DNA from: Dyella monticola
Lineage (GTDB): Bacteria; Pseudomonadota; Gammaproteobacteria; Xanthomonadales; Rhodanobacteraceae
NCBI RefSeq assembly: GCF_003363155.1
Contig: NZ_QRBE01000005.1
Coordinates: forward strand, 212,134-276,133
Direction of reading: 5' to 3'
Length of the DNA stretch: 64,000 nucleotides
The notes under the pieces are model-generated. The model worked only from the letters and a program-made list of their open reading frames with translations. It was not told the origin of the DNA and searched no databases. Positions within the stretch are counted from its first letter, which is position 1. Each line of letters begins with the position of its first letter. The position numbers and the translations under genes were made by a program. Positions 42,782-50,240 of this stretch are shown here, piece after piece.

Positions 42782-44197
42782 ATGAATCACGGACTTCTCA
42801 AGGCTAAGCTCGCGGTCGGTGCGCTGGCGCTGGCCGTGGCAACCCTGTCGCACGCCAGTGCCACCACACTGGTGGTCGGCGGTGCGACGCTTCCGGCGAT
42901 CGGCTATGTCGGTACAGGTGCACAAACGAGCACGCAGGTCTTCCCGGCGGGAACGGGCTCCCTGATTGCTGTTTACAGCGCGATCCGCGGTAACCCGACG
43001 GTTTCCTACTGCCAGACCGGCAGCGGCGCAGGCAAGGACATCCTCGCCGGCGTAACCATTGCCAAGAGCCCTGGCCCCGGCAATAACGTCTACAACGTGC
43101 AGTACACCTGCCCGTCGGTAGCCAACGGCAATGATACGGACAATGGCTTTGGCGCCGACGCCACCGGCGTGGGCCGTTCCGATCTGACCACGCCCAGCGC
43201 GGCCTATGCCGATTCGCCGATGGCGTCCTCGGACGTCACCAACTATCAGAGTATCCATGGCAGCAGCGCATTCCCGGTGGAGTTTCCGGCCGTTGCCGGT
43301 GCCATCGTGGTCGGCATGAACATGAAGACCACCGACGGTGTGGTGCTCGACCACACCAATACCAGCTTCACCGATGCACAGTTGTGCAGCATCTTTTCCG
43401 GTGCGGTGACCAACTGGGACGATCCTACGCTGGCCAGCGCGTTCTCGCTGAAGTCGGGTGACTCCATTCCCTCCACGACGATCGCCGTGCAATACCGCTC
43501 CGATGGCAGCGGCACCTCCTTCAGCTTCACCAACCACCTGACCGCTGTGTGCCCTGCCAACGCTGCAGGCGACCATTTCCTGACCAACCAGACCTTTACC
43601 ACCGCAGTGTCTCAGTTCTTCACCACGCTGCCGGCCAGCTGGACCGGTTCCAGCGGCAATCCGGCCGTGACCAAGGCGATTGCCGCGACGGCCGGCAGCA
43701 TCGGCTACGCGGAAATGGCCAACTCGCTGCAGGCGGGCATTGGTTTTGCCAAGGTCAACGGCATCGATCCAAACACGTTCCCCGGCACCACGGCCAGCCC
43801 CACCGCCAACACGTTTGCGCTGCCCACCAGCTCCGTGGTGGATAACGAAGTCATCCAGTCCAATGTGTATGGCACGCAAGGCCAGCCGACGCTCACCACC
43901 ATTTCGGGTGCGCCGAGCAATGAGTGCATCGAGCTGGTCGATCCGAACAGCTACGCCAATCTCGGCGGCGGCATCTACCCGATCTTTGCCGTTTCCTACG
44001 AGGTCGGCAATGCGGCAGGCAATCCCTCAGGCGATCTGTCGAACATCAAGAGCTTGTTGGGCGCGCCTTTCAACTCGACGATCACCGGCAGCGCGAGCTT
44101 GACCCAGTACGGTCAGGGCAAAGGCCTGGCACTGCTGAGCACCGCCAACACCGGCGTTCCGACCACCACCATCATCAGCGGTTGCGAGACTGACTGA
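42782..44197 (+). CDS. periplasmic/extracellular phosphate-binding protein, PstS/DING-like
   Basis: 471 residues with Sec signal peptide (to about residue 26, SHASA). The mature start TLVVGGATLPAIGY resembles the DINGGGATLP start of DING/PstS proteins. Anion-binding loops are visible: YRSDGSGTSFSFTNHL, matching the PstS phosphate loop, and FSGAVTNWDDP. Longer than E. coli PstS (about 346) because of insertions, as in DING-like or LapA-associated proteins. It stands alone, with no pstCAB nearby, behind a Pho box, so it is probably a phosphate-starvation scavenging protein. Confidence 0.9.
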   Translation: MNHGLLKAKLAVGALALAVATLSHASATTLVVGGATLPAIGYVGTGAQTSTQVFPAGTGSLIAVYSAIRGNPTVSYCQTGSGAGKDILAGVTIAKSPGPGNNVYNVQYTCPSVANGNDTDNGFGADATGVGRSDLTTPSAAYADSPMASSDVTNYQSIHGSSAFPVEFPAVAGAIVVGMNMKTTDGVVLDHTNTSFTDAQLCSIFSGAVTNWDDPTLASAFSLKSGDSIPSTTIAVQYRSDGSGTSFSFTNHLTAVCPANAAGDHFLTNQTFTTAVSQFFTTLPASWTGSSGNPAVTKAIAATAGSIGYAEMANSLQAGIGFAKVNGIDPNTFPGTTASPTANTFALPTSSVVDNEVIQSNVYGTQGQPTLTTISGAPSNECIELVDPNSYANLGGGIYPIFAVSYEVGNAAGNPSGDLSNIKSLLGAPFNSTITGSASLTQYGQGKGLALLSTANTGVPTTTIISGCETD

Positions 44198-44219
44198 TCG
44201 GTTCTTAGCGCAGCACACG

Positions 44220-44250
44220 AAGGAGGGAGCCCATGCCCCCTCCTTTTTTT
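44220..44250 (+). terminator. rho-independent terminator of the phosphate-binding-protein gene
   Basis: Stem AAGGAGGG/CCCTCCTT with a 10-nt loop and a run of seven T, 22 nt after the stop codon. Confidence 0.9.
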
Positions 44251-44311
44251 GGTGAACCGGTCGGGTTGTTTCCGGGGCGTTGTGTGACGCATTTTTCTGC
44301 AGCATGCAGAG

Positions 44312-44344
44312 AAAGGGAGGGGATGCAGCCCCTCCCATTTTTTT
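44312..44344. terminator. hairpin terminator between convergent genes
   Basis: GGGAGGGG/CCCCTCCC stem with ATGCAG loop, flanked by ATTTTTTT on the plus side and TTTCTC on the minus side. It lies just past the isoamylase stop (44353, minus) and can end that transcript as well as plus-strand read-through. Confidence 0.8.
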
Positions 44345-44352
44345 GCGGGTGA

Positions 44353-46707
44353 CTACTTGGAAATCAACAGCAGTAACGATTGCCCGCACTGGCTGTAGGT
44401 GGCGCCGCCACCGCCGATCAAGGTTTCGTTGCCTGGCGTGACGAACGTATTGGGACCATCGTTCCAATCGCAGGTATCGGTGACGCGGTACCAGTTGGTG
44501 CCGGTGGGTGGCGGCGGCAGGGTGAAGGTGACACTGCCGGACCATCCGTTGTAGGCGATGTACATCGAATTGCTGTCGCCGAACGACGAGCCGTTCACCG
44601 TGTAGGCGATGGAGTAGTTGCTGGTGTTGTTCCAGTAGCTGCTGGTGGCCACTGCGCCACTGGGTTCGTACCACACCACCTGGCTGGACGTGTACCACGT
44701 CGCCGGACGCAATGCGGGGTGCGCCTCGCGGAACGCGATCAAACGCTGCGCGAAGTTGTAGAAGTTGGACTGGTCGGTGGTCCAGGTGTAGTTCAACCAG
44801 TTCGCGGTGGAGTCGAGGTTGTAGGCGTTGTTGTTGCATTGGAGTGTGCGCAGGTATTCGTCGCCGCCCTGCATGATGGGCGTGCCGGCCGACAACATCA
44901 CGAAGGCCAGACCCGTGCGTGCCGCGCGGCGTTGATCGACGGCCGTACCGGTGCCGGCGGACATGCCCTGGTCCCAGCTGTAGTTGGTGCTGGTGCCGCC
45001 ATCGGAGGGGCCATAAGGCCATGCCTGGTCATTGTTGGAGCCGTTGCAGGAATAGACGTCCTTGAGCGTCATGCCGTCGTGGATGTCGATGAGATTGGTG
45101 GAGTTCCACGGTGAGCGTCCGCTGGCCTGGAACAGATTGGACGAACCGGAGAAATCATTCGCATCCTGCGTGATGTAGATCGTCATGTTGCCCAGTTCGT
45201 TCTGCGCCTGGCGCATGCTGTCGCGGAATTCGCCATTCCATTCGGACCAACCCTTCGGAAAACCGCCCAGCTGATAGGAGTTGCCGCCGATCGCCCACGG
45301 TTCGGCATAAAGATCCAATCCGCTGCCGCCTGCGGCCGGACGCACCGTGAATTCACGCAGGATGCGATTGATGGCGACGTTGGAATCGGACGCATCGAAG
45401 TTGTAACCGCCGTTGGGGCAATTGGGTGCGGCCGATTCGTATGCACCGTTCAAGCAGCTGTTGCCAAGCACGGACGCCAGGTCGAAGCGGAAACCATCCA
45501 CACCCATCGTGTTGGTCCAATAGGCCAGCGAATCGACGATCAGGTTCTGCGCGACGGTGTTGTAGGTGTTGTAGTTCGCGCCGATGCCGGTATTGTCATA
45601 GAAATACTGATTGGTGGAATCGAGCTCGTAGTAGGTGGAATTATCCAGTCCGCGCCACGAATATTCGGTAGCGGTGGTGGGATCGGTGCTGCTCCAAGTG
45701 CCGCCTTCGGCGGTGTGGTTGTACACCACGTCCATGTACACCTTGATGCCTGCGTTGTGGAACGCCTGCACCATCGCCTGGAATTCAGCGGTCGGGCCGC
45801 CGGGTGCCTTGTTGTAGGCGTAACGGCGATCGGGTGCGAAGTAATCTTCGGTCATGTAGCCCCAGTAGTTCTGGTCGGCATCCGAATCGGGGATCACATC
45901 GTTTTCGTCGTTCTGCGTTTCTTGCACCGGCAGAAATTCCACCGCCGTCACACCCAGGCTCGCCAGGTAACTGGCTTTCAAGCCCGCACCGTAATATGTG
46001 CCCTGGTATTGCGTGGGAATGCTCGGGTCCTGCTTGGTGAGGCCGCGCACGTTCACTTCGTAGATCACATCGTCTTTCTGTGCGCGCGTGGGTTTGGTGC
46101 CAGTGCTTTGTCCACTGGCCGCCAGCACGATGCCCTTGGGTGCGTAGGGGCCGCTGTCAATCAGGCGATAAGCCACGCCGAAGGAGGCATCGACCGCTCC
46201 GCCGGTGGCGAAGATATCGGCATTCTGGTTGTTTGCGTTGAGCGGGTCCTGGCTGATTTCGAGCGCGTAGGGATCGAGCAGAAGCTTGTTCGGATCGAAG
46301 CGGTCACCCGCACTGTCGACATCGGAGATGAATCCGGCTGACGAACCCTTAGTCCAGCTCGCGTTGTATGGCCAGTTCGGGCCCCACGCGCGATAGCCGT
46401 AATACACAGAGCCGGTGATGCCTGCCGTTTTAAGGGACGACACCGGCACGACCGCCTGCCAGATGCCGCTGCCTTCGTTGGTCATCACGGCGGTGGTCGA
46501 TTCCTGCGCGCCATAGCCGCTGGCGTAGAGGTACAGCACCATGCGCGTGGCGTGCGCAGAATAGACACGAAACGTGATCTGGGTTTGCGACGCGTTGTAA
46601 CTCGCGCCTAGGCTCATGCTGTCGATCGCTGCATGCGCGGGCATTGCCGGAATCGCCGCGAGACCGGCGCATGCCAGCAACATGGCAAGAATGGTCGAAC
46701 ACTTCAT
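44353..46707 (-). CDS. iam: secreted isoamylase (glycogen/amylopectin debranching, GH13)
   Basis: 784 residues from ATG 46707, with AGGAGG 10 nt upstream. Signal peptide to about residue 26 (PAMPAHA). The mature protein closely resembles the known Pseudomonas amyloderamosa isoamylase throughout, e.g. SMSLGASYNASQTQITFRVYS, YRAWGPNWPYNASW, and the ending QCGQSLLLLISK. GH13 motifs are present: VYNHTAEGG, VDGFRFDLAS (nucleophile Asp), YAEPWAIGG (acid/base Glu), IDIHDGMTL (third Asp). It hydrolyses alpha-1,6 branches of starch or glycogen (EC 3.2.1.68) outside the cytoplasm. Two operator-like repeats lie upstream at 46909-46948. Confidence 0.96.
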   Translation of the reverse strand: MKCSTILAMLLACAGLAAIPAMPAHAAIDSMSLGASYNASQTQITFRVYSAHATRMVLYLYASGYGAQESTTAVMTNEGSGIWQAVVPVSSLKTAGITGSVYYGYRAWGPNWPYNASWTKGSSAGFISDVDSAGDRFDPNKLLLDPYALEISQDPLNANNQNADIFATGGAVDASFGVAYRLIDSGPYAPKGIVLAASGQSTGTKPTRAQKDDVIYEVNVRGLTKQDPSIPTQYQGTYYGAGLKASYLASLGVTAVEFLPVQETQNDENDVIPDSDADQNYWGYMTEDYFAPDRRYAYNKAPGGPTAEFQAMVQAFHNAGIKVYMDVVYNHTAEGGTWSSTDPTTATEYSWRGLDNSTYYELDSTNQYFYDNTGIGANYNTYNTVAQNLIVDSLAYWTNTMGVDGFRFDLASVLGNSCLNGAYESAAPNCPNGGYNFDASDSNVAINRILREFTVRPAAGGSGLDLYAEPWAIGGNSYQLGGFPKGWSEWNGEFRDSMRQAQNELGNMTIYITQDANDFSGSSNLFQASGRSPWNSTNLIDIHDGMTLKDVYSCNGSNNDQAWPYGPSDGGTSTNYSWDQGMSAGTGTAVDQRRAARTGLAFVMLSAGTPIMQGGDEYLRTLQCNNNAYNLDSTANWLNYTWTTDQSNFYNFAQRLIAFREAHPALRPATWYTSSQVVWYEPSGAVATSSYWNNTSNYSIAYTVNGSSFGDSNSMYIAYNGWSGSVTFTLPPPPTGTNWYRVTDTCDWNDGPNTFVTPGNETLIGGGGATYSQCGQSLLLLISK

Positions 46708-46908
46708 ACGGGGCATGCCTCCTGCTTTGTGGATAGAGGTTCTTGCGCGTTCCCTTAAAGTGCATGCAGGTGCAAAGCCTGCGTTGCCGCAGTCTGCCGA
46801 AGGCCGAATCGATCTCCCCATCGATTGCGCGATGCTGCTGACGCGTTATTTGGCTGGGCGGTAGCTGGTGCGGCGGATGGTAGGAAGCATCGCGGTGCAG
46901 CAACCAGG

Positions 46909-46948
46909 GCATGCATACGTATTCAACGGTTGCATGCATACGTATTCA
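46909..46948. promoter_or_regulatory. tandem operator-like sites upstream of isoamylase
   Basis: The 17-bp sequence GCATGCATACGTATTCA occurs at 46909-46925 and 46932-46948, start to start 23 bp. Each contains the imperfect palindrome TGCATAC/GTATTCA, the size and symmetry of LacI-family sites. They lie about 200 nt upstream of the isoamylase start, in a 343-nt gap that otherwise holds only the terminator at 46990-47024. Confidence 0.6.
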
Positions 46949-46989
46949 TGGCGCGTCTTCACATGACGCACACGCATTTGTGCTTGGCC

Positions 46990-47024
46990 AAAACAAAACC
47001 GCCGCGATGTGGATCGCGGCGGTT
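46990..47024 (-). terminator. rho-independent terminator of the DUF4142 gene
   Basis: Stem AACCGCCGCGAT/ATCGCGGCGGTT with a 4-nt loop, followed on the minus strand by TTGTTTTGG, about 27 nt past the stop at 47051. Confidence 0.85.
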
Positions 47025-47050
47025 AGTCAATGCAATGCGTCAGTCGTGCA

Positions 47051-47689
47051 TCACCAGGGTGCGGCGACCAGCGAAATCGGTTCCCAGAACACGGCGGCTT
47101 TGGCGGCATGCGTATCGGCGGCGGCGATCGCTTCGGGATGATGTGCCGGCGCGGTCCAGCCGGAGGAGCGCAGCACAGCGATCGCTACCATGAGGTCGCC
47201 ACGCAATTGGGGAATGGCCTCGTGCGTCAGATCCTTCAACGAGAGGTTGGAGGCGTTGAGCCTTACGGCTTCATACGCGGAGATGGCGCGGCAATGACTG
47301 CGCACCAGCGCGCTGGTGAATGTCTTGTCGAATGCATCGCCATTCAATGCTTGCAGGCGATCCATCGTCGGATCGTCGCCGGCCATCGGTGTGCCGGCCG
47401 CGCGCTGGTTCGGCATGAGTTGCGCCATGCGTGCGTTCAGTGCCGTGCGCTCCTGAACGATCGTAGTGGCGAGCTGGAGCACACGCGGGTTGATGGACTT
47501 GGCGATCGCCAGTTTCGCCAGCGCGATTTGACTGGCGTTGTCGGACATGGCGCGTTCAAGGAATGCTTGTTCGTCACTGTTTAGTGGCGAGTTGCCGTTG
47601 TCGGCGGCTTGCGCAAGCCCCGCCCCCAGCACCAGCCACATAAGCACGAGCGAGAGAGGGACCAACCGGGAGAACCTTGCACCGTACAT
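47051..47689 (-). CDS. DUF4142-family periplasmic protein
   Basis: 212 residues with signal peptide to about residue 28 (GAGLAQA). The helical DUF4142 domain follows: EQAFLERAMSDNASQIALAKLAIAKSINPRVLQLATTIVQERTALNARM, then HCRAISAYEAV. Such proteins are ferritin-like four-helix bundles of unknown role, often linked to envelope stress. Monocistronic, with its own terminator. Confidence 0.88.
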   Translation of the reverse strand: MYGARFSRLVPLSLVLMWLVLGAGLAQAADNGNSPLNSDEQAFLERAMSDNASQIALAKLAIAKSINPRVLQLATTIVQERTALNARMAQLMPNQRAAGTPMAGDDPTMDRLQALNGDAFDKTFTSALVRSHCRAISAYEAVRLNASNLSLKDLTHEAIPQLRGDLMVAIAVLRSSGWTAPAHHPEAIAAADTHAAKAAVFWEPISLVAAPW

Positions 47690-48063
47690 ACGACCGCCTA
47701 CCGATGGCAGAGCCAGAGCGCTCCGACAACGCCAATGTGACTGGAAGAAGGTTCAAAGTTCGTTTAGAAATTGTCAGGCGAGTATGCGGAAGCGTCAGAG
47801 CAGGTTGCTTGGCTTCAGCAAGCTCAGGCTTGCGTTATCGCCTGCGTACCGGATCGCGATCAAGCGTTAACGAAAACCGGGGCGAGGCGAGTTCGGCGGC
47901 AACCGCCGCAGGCGTTGCCCAAGGTAAGTCATACCTTCATCTTTTTTCGTCCTGAATGCCGCGGGAAGGCCGGCCATTGGCGCTTGCGCCCGTTAACGCA
48001 CGAACTTGCAGGCCGCCTGGCGCAACCGCGCCCTGACACGCGCCTTCCATGGCGCTCAAAAAA
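47690..48063. other. 374-nt intergenic region without a supported gene
   Basis: Upstream region shared by the divergent DUF4142 (minus) and marR (plus) genes. Short frames on both strands lack start signals and look like composition artefacts. No repeat or hairpin stands out before the MarR operator. Confidence 0.5.
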
Positions 48064-48095
48064 TAGGAAGTTTACCTTTGTAGGTAAACTTCCTA
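48064..48095. promoter_or_regulatory. MarR-type palindromic operator
   Basis: A perfect 13-bp inverted repeat, TAGGAAGTTTACC and GGTAAACTTCCTA, with a 6-nt spacer, 18 nt before the marR ATG. A third half-site TAAACTTCC follows at 48101-48109. It is probably the autoregulatory site controlling the marR/membrane protein/MFS operon. Confidence 0.8.
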
Positions 48096-48113
48096 ACTGC
48101 TAAACTTCCGTCC

Positions 48114-48560
48114 ATGGCTAAAGAGAAACCCGACCCTGCACTCATCATGGCCGCCGCCGCCGAGTTGCGTGTACTGATCGGCCGGCTGAAGCGCCGGTTG
48201 CGCGAAGAAATCGGCTCGCACGGCCTCAGCCTGTCGCAGGTCGCGGTGCTGGGCCACCTGGAGCGTGAAGGCGCCGCCACAGTGACCGAGCTTGCCCGGG
48301 TCGAAGGCGTGCGTTCGCAATCGATGGGGGCAACCGTGGCATCGCTGGAGGCGGAAGGGCTGGTGAAGGGTGCGCCGCATCCTACCGACGGCCGTCGCAC
48401 CGTGTTGTCACTCACACCCAAGGCGCGCGAGTGGATCAAGGCCAGCCGCGCGGCGCGGGAGGATTGGTTGTTCCACACGCTTCAGGCACGGCTTTCCTCT
48501 GCGGAGCAAAAAAAGCTCGCCGCGGCGATTCCCCTACTCAAACGGCTGGTCGAACCCTGA
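48114..48560 (+). CDS. MarR-family transcriptional repressor
   Basis: 148 residues, usual MarR length. The winged helix-turn-helix is at residues about 45-110 (LSLSQVAVLGHLEREGAATVTELARVEGVRSQSMGATVASLEAEGLVKGAPHPTDGRRTVLSLT), with dimerisation helices at both ends. First gene of an operon with a small membrane protein (55-nt gap) and an MFS exporter. It likely represses the operon through the palindrome just upstream and releases it on binding a toxic ligand. Confidence 0.95.
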   Translation: MAKEKPDPALIMAAAAELRVLIGRLKRRLREEIGSHGLSLSQVAVLGHLEREGAATVTELARVEGVRSQSMGATVASLEAEGLVKGAPHPTDGRRTVLSLTPKAREWIKASRAAREDWLFHTLQARLSSAEQKKLAAAIPLLKRLVEP

Positions 48561-48614
48561 ACGCCCTGATGGAGCGCCAGCATCAGGCCAGCGACACACT
48601 ACGGAGATCCGTTT

Positions 48615-48932
48615 ATGCAATGGCTTCACTATGTGGCTCTTTTCTTCGGCGGCGCGTTCCTGATCAACGCCGTCCCGCACGTGGTCAGCGGCGTGATGGG
48701 GCGCCCTTTCCAATCGCCGTTCGCCAAGCCGCCGGGACAGGGGTTGTCTTCCTCCACCGTCAACGTGCTCTGGGGTTTCTTCAACGCGGTGGTCGGTTAC
48801 CTGCTGATCCGCCGCGCGGGCAGTTTTGATGGGCATGACGCGGCCGACATGGTCGCAGCTGCGCTGGGGGCGCTGCTGTTGGCGCTGTTCCTCGCCCACC
48901 AGTTCGGACGCTTCAACGGCGGCAAGTTGTGA
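48615..48932 (+). CDS. small membrane protein between marR and the MFS gene
   Basis: 105 residues with three hydrophobic segments at about 5-25, 47-67 and 78-98 (LHYVALFFGGAFLINAVPHVVSG, VLWGFFNAVVGYLLI, VAAALGALLLALFLAHQFG). GGAG lies close upstream of the ATG, and the stop overlaps the MFS start by 4 nt (GTGA), so the two are translationally coupled. No named family; it may assist the transporter. Confidence 0.85.
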   Translation: MQWLHYVALFFGGAFLINAVPHVVSGVMGRPFQSPFAKPPGQGLSSSTVNVLWGFFNAVVGYLLIRRAGSFDGHDAADMVAAALGALLLALFLAHQFGRFNGGKL

Positions 48933-50215
48933 AAGGTACATTCCGCTCGCTGCGCGGTTACAACTATCGCGTCTGGGCTGGCGGTGCGTTGGTCTCCAAC
49001 GTCGGCACCTGGATGCAGCGCATCGGGCAGGATTGGCTGGTACTCACCCAACTCACCCGTCACAACGCCTCCGCGGTGGGTACGGTGATGGCGTTGCAAT
49101 TCGGTCCGCAGGTTTTGTTGCTGCCGTTGACCGGTTATGCCGCCGATCACTTCAACCGCAGAAAGCTCTTGTTGGTCACGCAGGCGTTGATGGGTCTGCT
49201 GGCATTGGGACTTGGCGTGCTCACCGTGACTGGCGTGGTTCGGTTGTGGGAGGTTTACAGCTTCGCGGGGGCGCTCGGCTGCGTCACGGCATTCGATTCA
49301 CCCGCACGCCAGACGTTTGTGTCCGAGCTGGTCAGCGAGGACGATCTTTCCAACGCGGTGGGATTGAATTCCACCTCGTTCAACGCCGGGCGCATGATCG
49401 GGCCGGCGGTAGCGGGCCTGCTGATCGCCGCCGTGGGTACGGGATGGGTGTTCGTGCTCAACGCGGCGTCGTTTGGCGCGGTGCTGTGTGCGCTGAGCCT
49501 GCTGCGGCGCGAAGAACTGCACGTGAAGGCATGGGCGCACCGCTCGCGCGGCAGTCTTACCGAAGGGTTCCGCTATGTGTGGCACCGGCCGGACCTGCGC
49601 TCGGTGTTGCTGATGCTGTTTCTGTTCGGCACGTTCGGGCTCAACTTTCCGATCTACATCTCCACCATGTCGGTGACGGTGTTTCACGCGGGCGCGGGGC
49701 GCTATGGCTTTCTCACGTCCACGCTGGCGATCGGCACGGTGATGGGCGCGTTGCTCGCCGCGCGCCGCGCACGGCCGAGCATTCCACTCTTGATTACCGC
49801 CGCCGCCGTGTTCGGTCTCGGGCTGACGACGGCGGCGCTCTCGCCCGACTATGGGGTCTTTGCGATGGCGCTGGTGGCGATCGGCGTTTGCGCGCAAACC
49901 TTCACCACCTCGACCAATAGCCTGGTGCAACTGTCCACGGAACCGGCCATGCGTGGGCGCGTGGTGGCGATTCTGCTGGCCATTGCGGTCGGCGGCACGC
50001 CATTAGGGGCGCCGGTGGTGGGGTGGGTGGCCGACACGTTCGGGCCACGCTGGTCCATGAGCGTCGGCGCGGCGGGGGGGCTTGCCGCCGCGCTGGTAGG
50101 TGTCCGTTATCTGGTGAAATACCACGCCTTACGGGTGCGCATTGATGCGGGGCGTGTGCGTTTCAGCATGCGGCACGCGGTTCCCACCGCCCTCAGCGGC
50201 GAGGAAATCACCTGA
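48929..50215 (+). CDS. MFS exporter (EntS/MFS_3-like)
   Basis: 428 residues starting at GTG 48929 inside the preceding stop. About ten to twelve TM helices. Family features are SNVGTWMQRIGQDWLVLTQL in TM1, GYAADHFNRRKLLL as the loop 2-3 motif A, and FDSPARQTFVSELVSEDDLSNAVGLNS typical of EntS-type exporters. It is probably a drug or siderophore-like compound exporter under MarR control. The substrate is unknown. Confidence 0.93.
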   Translation: MKGTFRSLRGYNYRVWAGGALVSNVGTWMQRIGQDWLVLTQLTRHNASAVGTVMALQFGPQVLLLPLTGYAADHFNRRKLLLVTQALMGLLALGLGVLTVTGVVRLWEVYSFAGALGCVTAFDSPARQTFVSELVSEDDLSNAVGLNSTSFNAGRMIGPAVAGLLIAAVGTGWVFVLNAASFGAVLCALSLLRREELHVKAWAHRSRGSLTEGFRYVWHRPDLRSVLLMLFLFGTFGLNFPIYISTMSVTVFHAGAGRYGFLTSTLAIGTVMGALLAARRARPSIPLLITAAAVFGLGLTTAALSPDYGVFAMALVAIGVCAQTFTTSTNSLVQLSTEPAMRGRVVAILLAIAVGGTPLGAPVVGWVADTFGPRWSMSVGAAGGLAAALVGVRYLVKYHALRVRIDAGRVRFSMRHAVPTALSGEEIT

Positions 50216-50240
50216 CACGTTGCGCGATCCGGTTTCTCGA

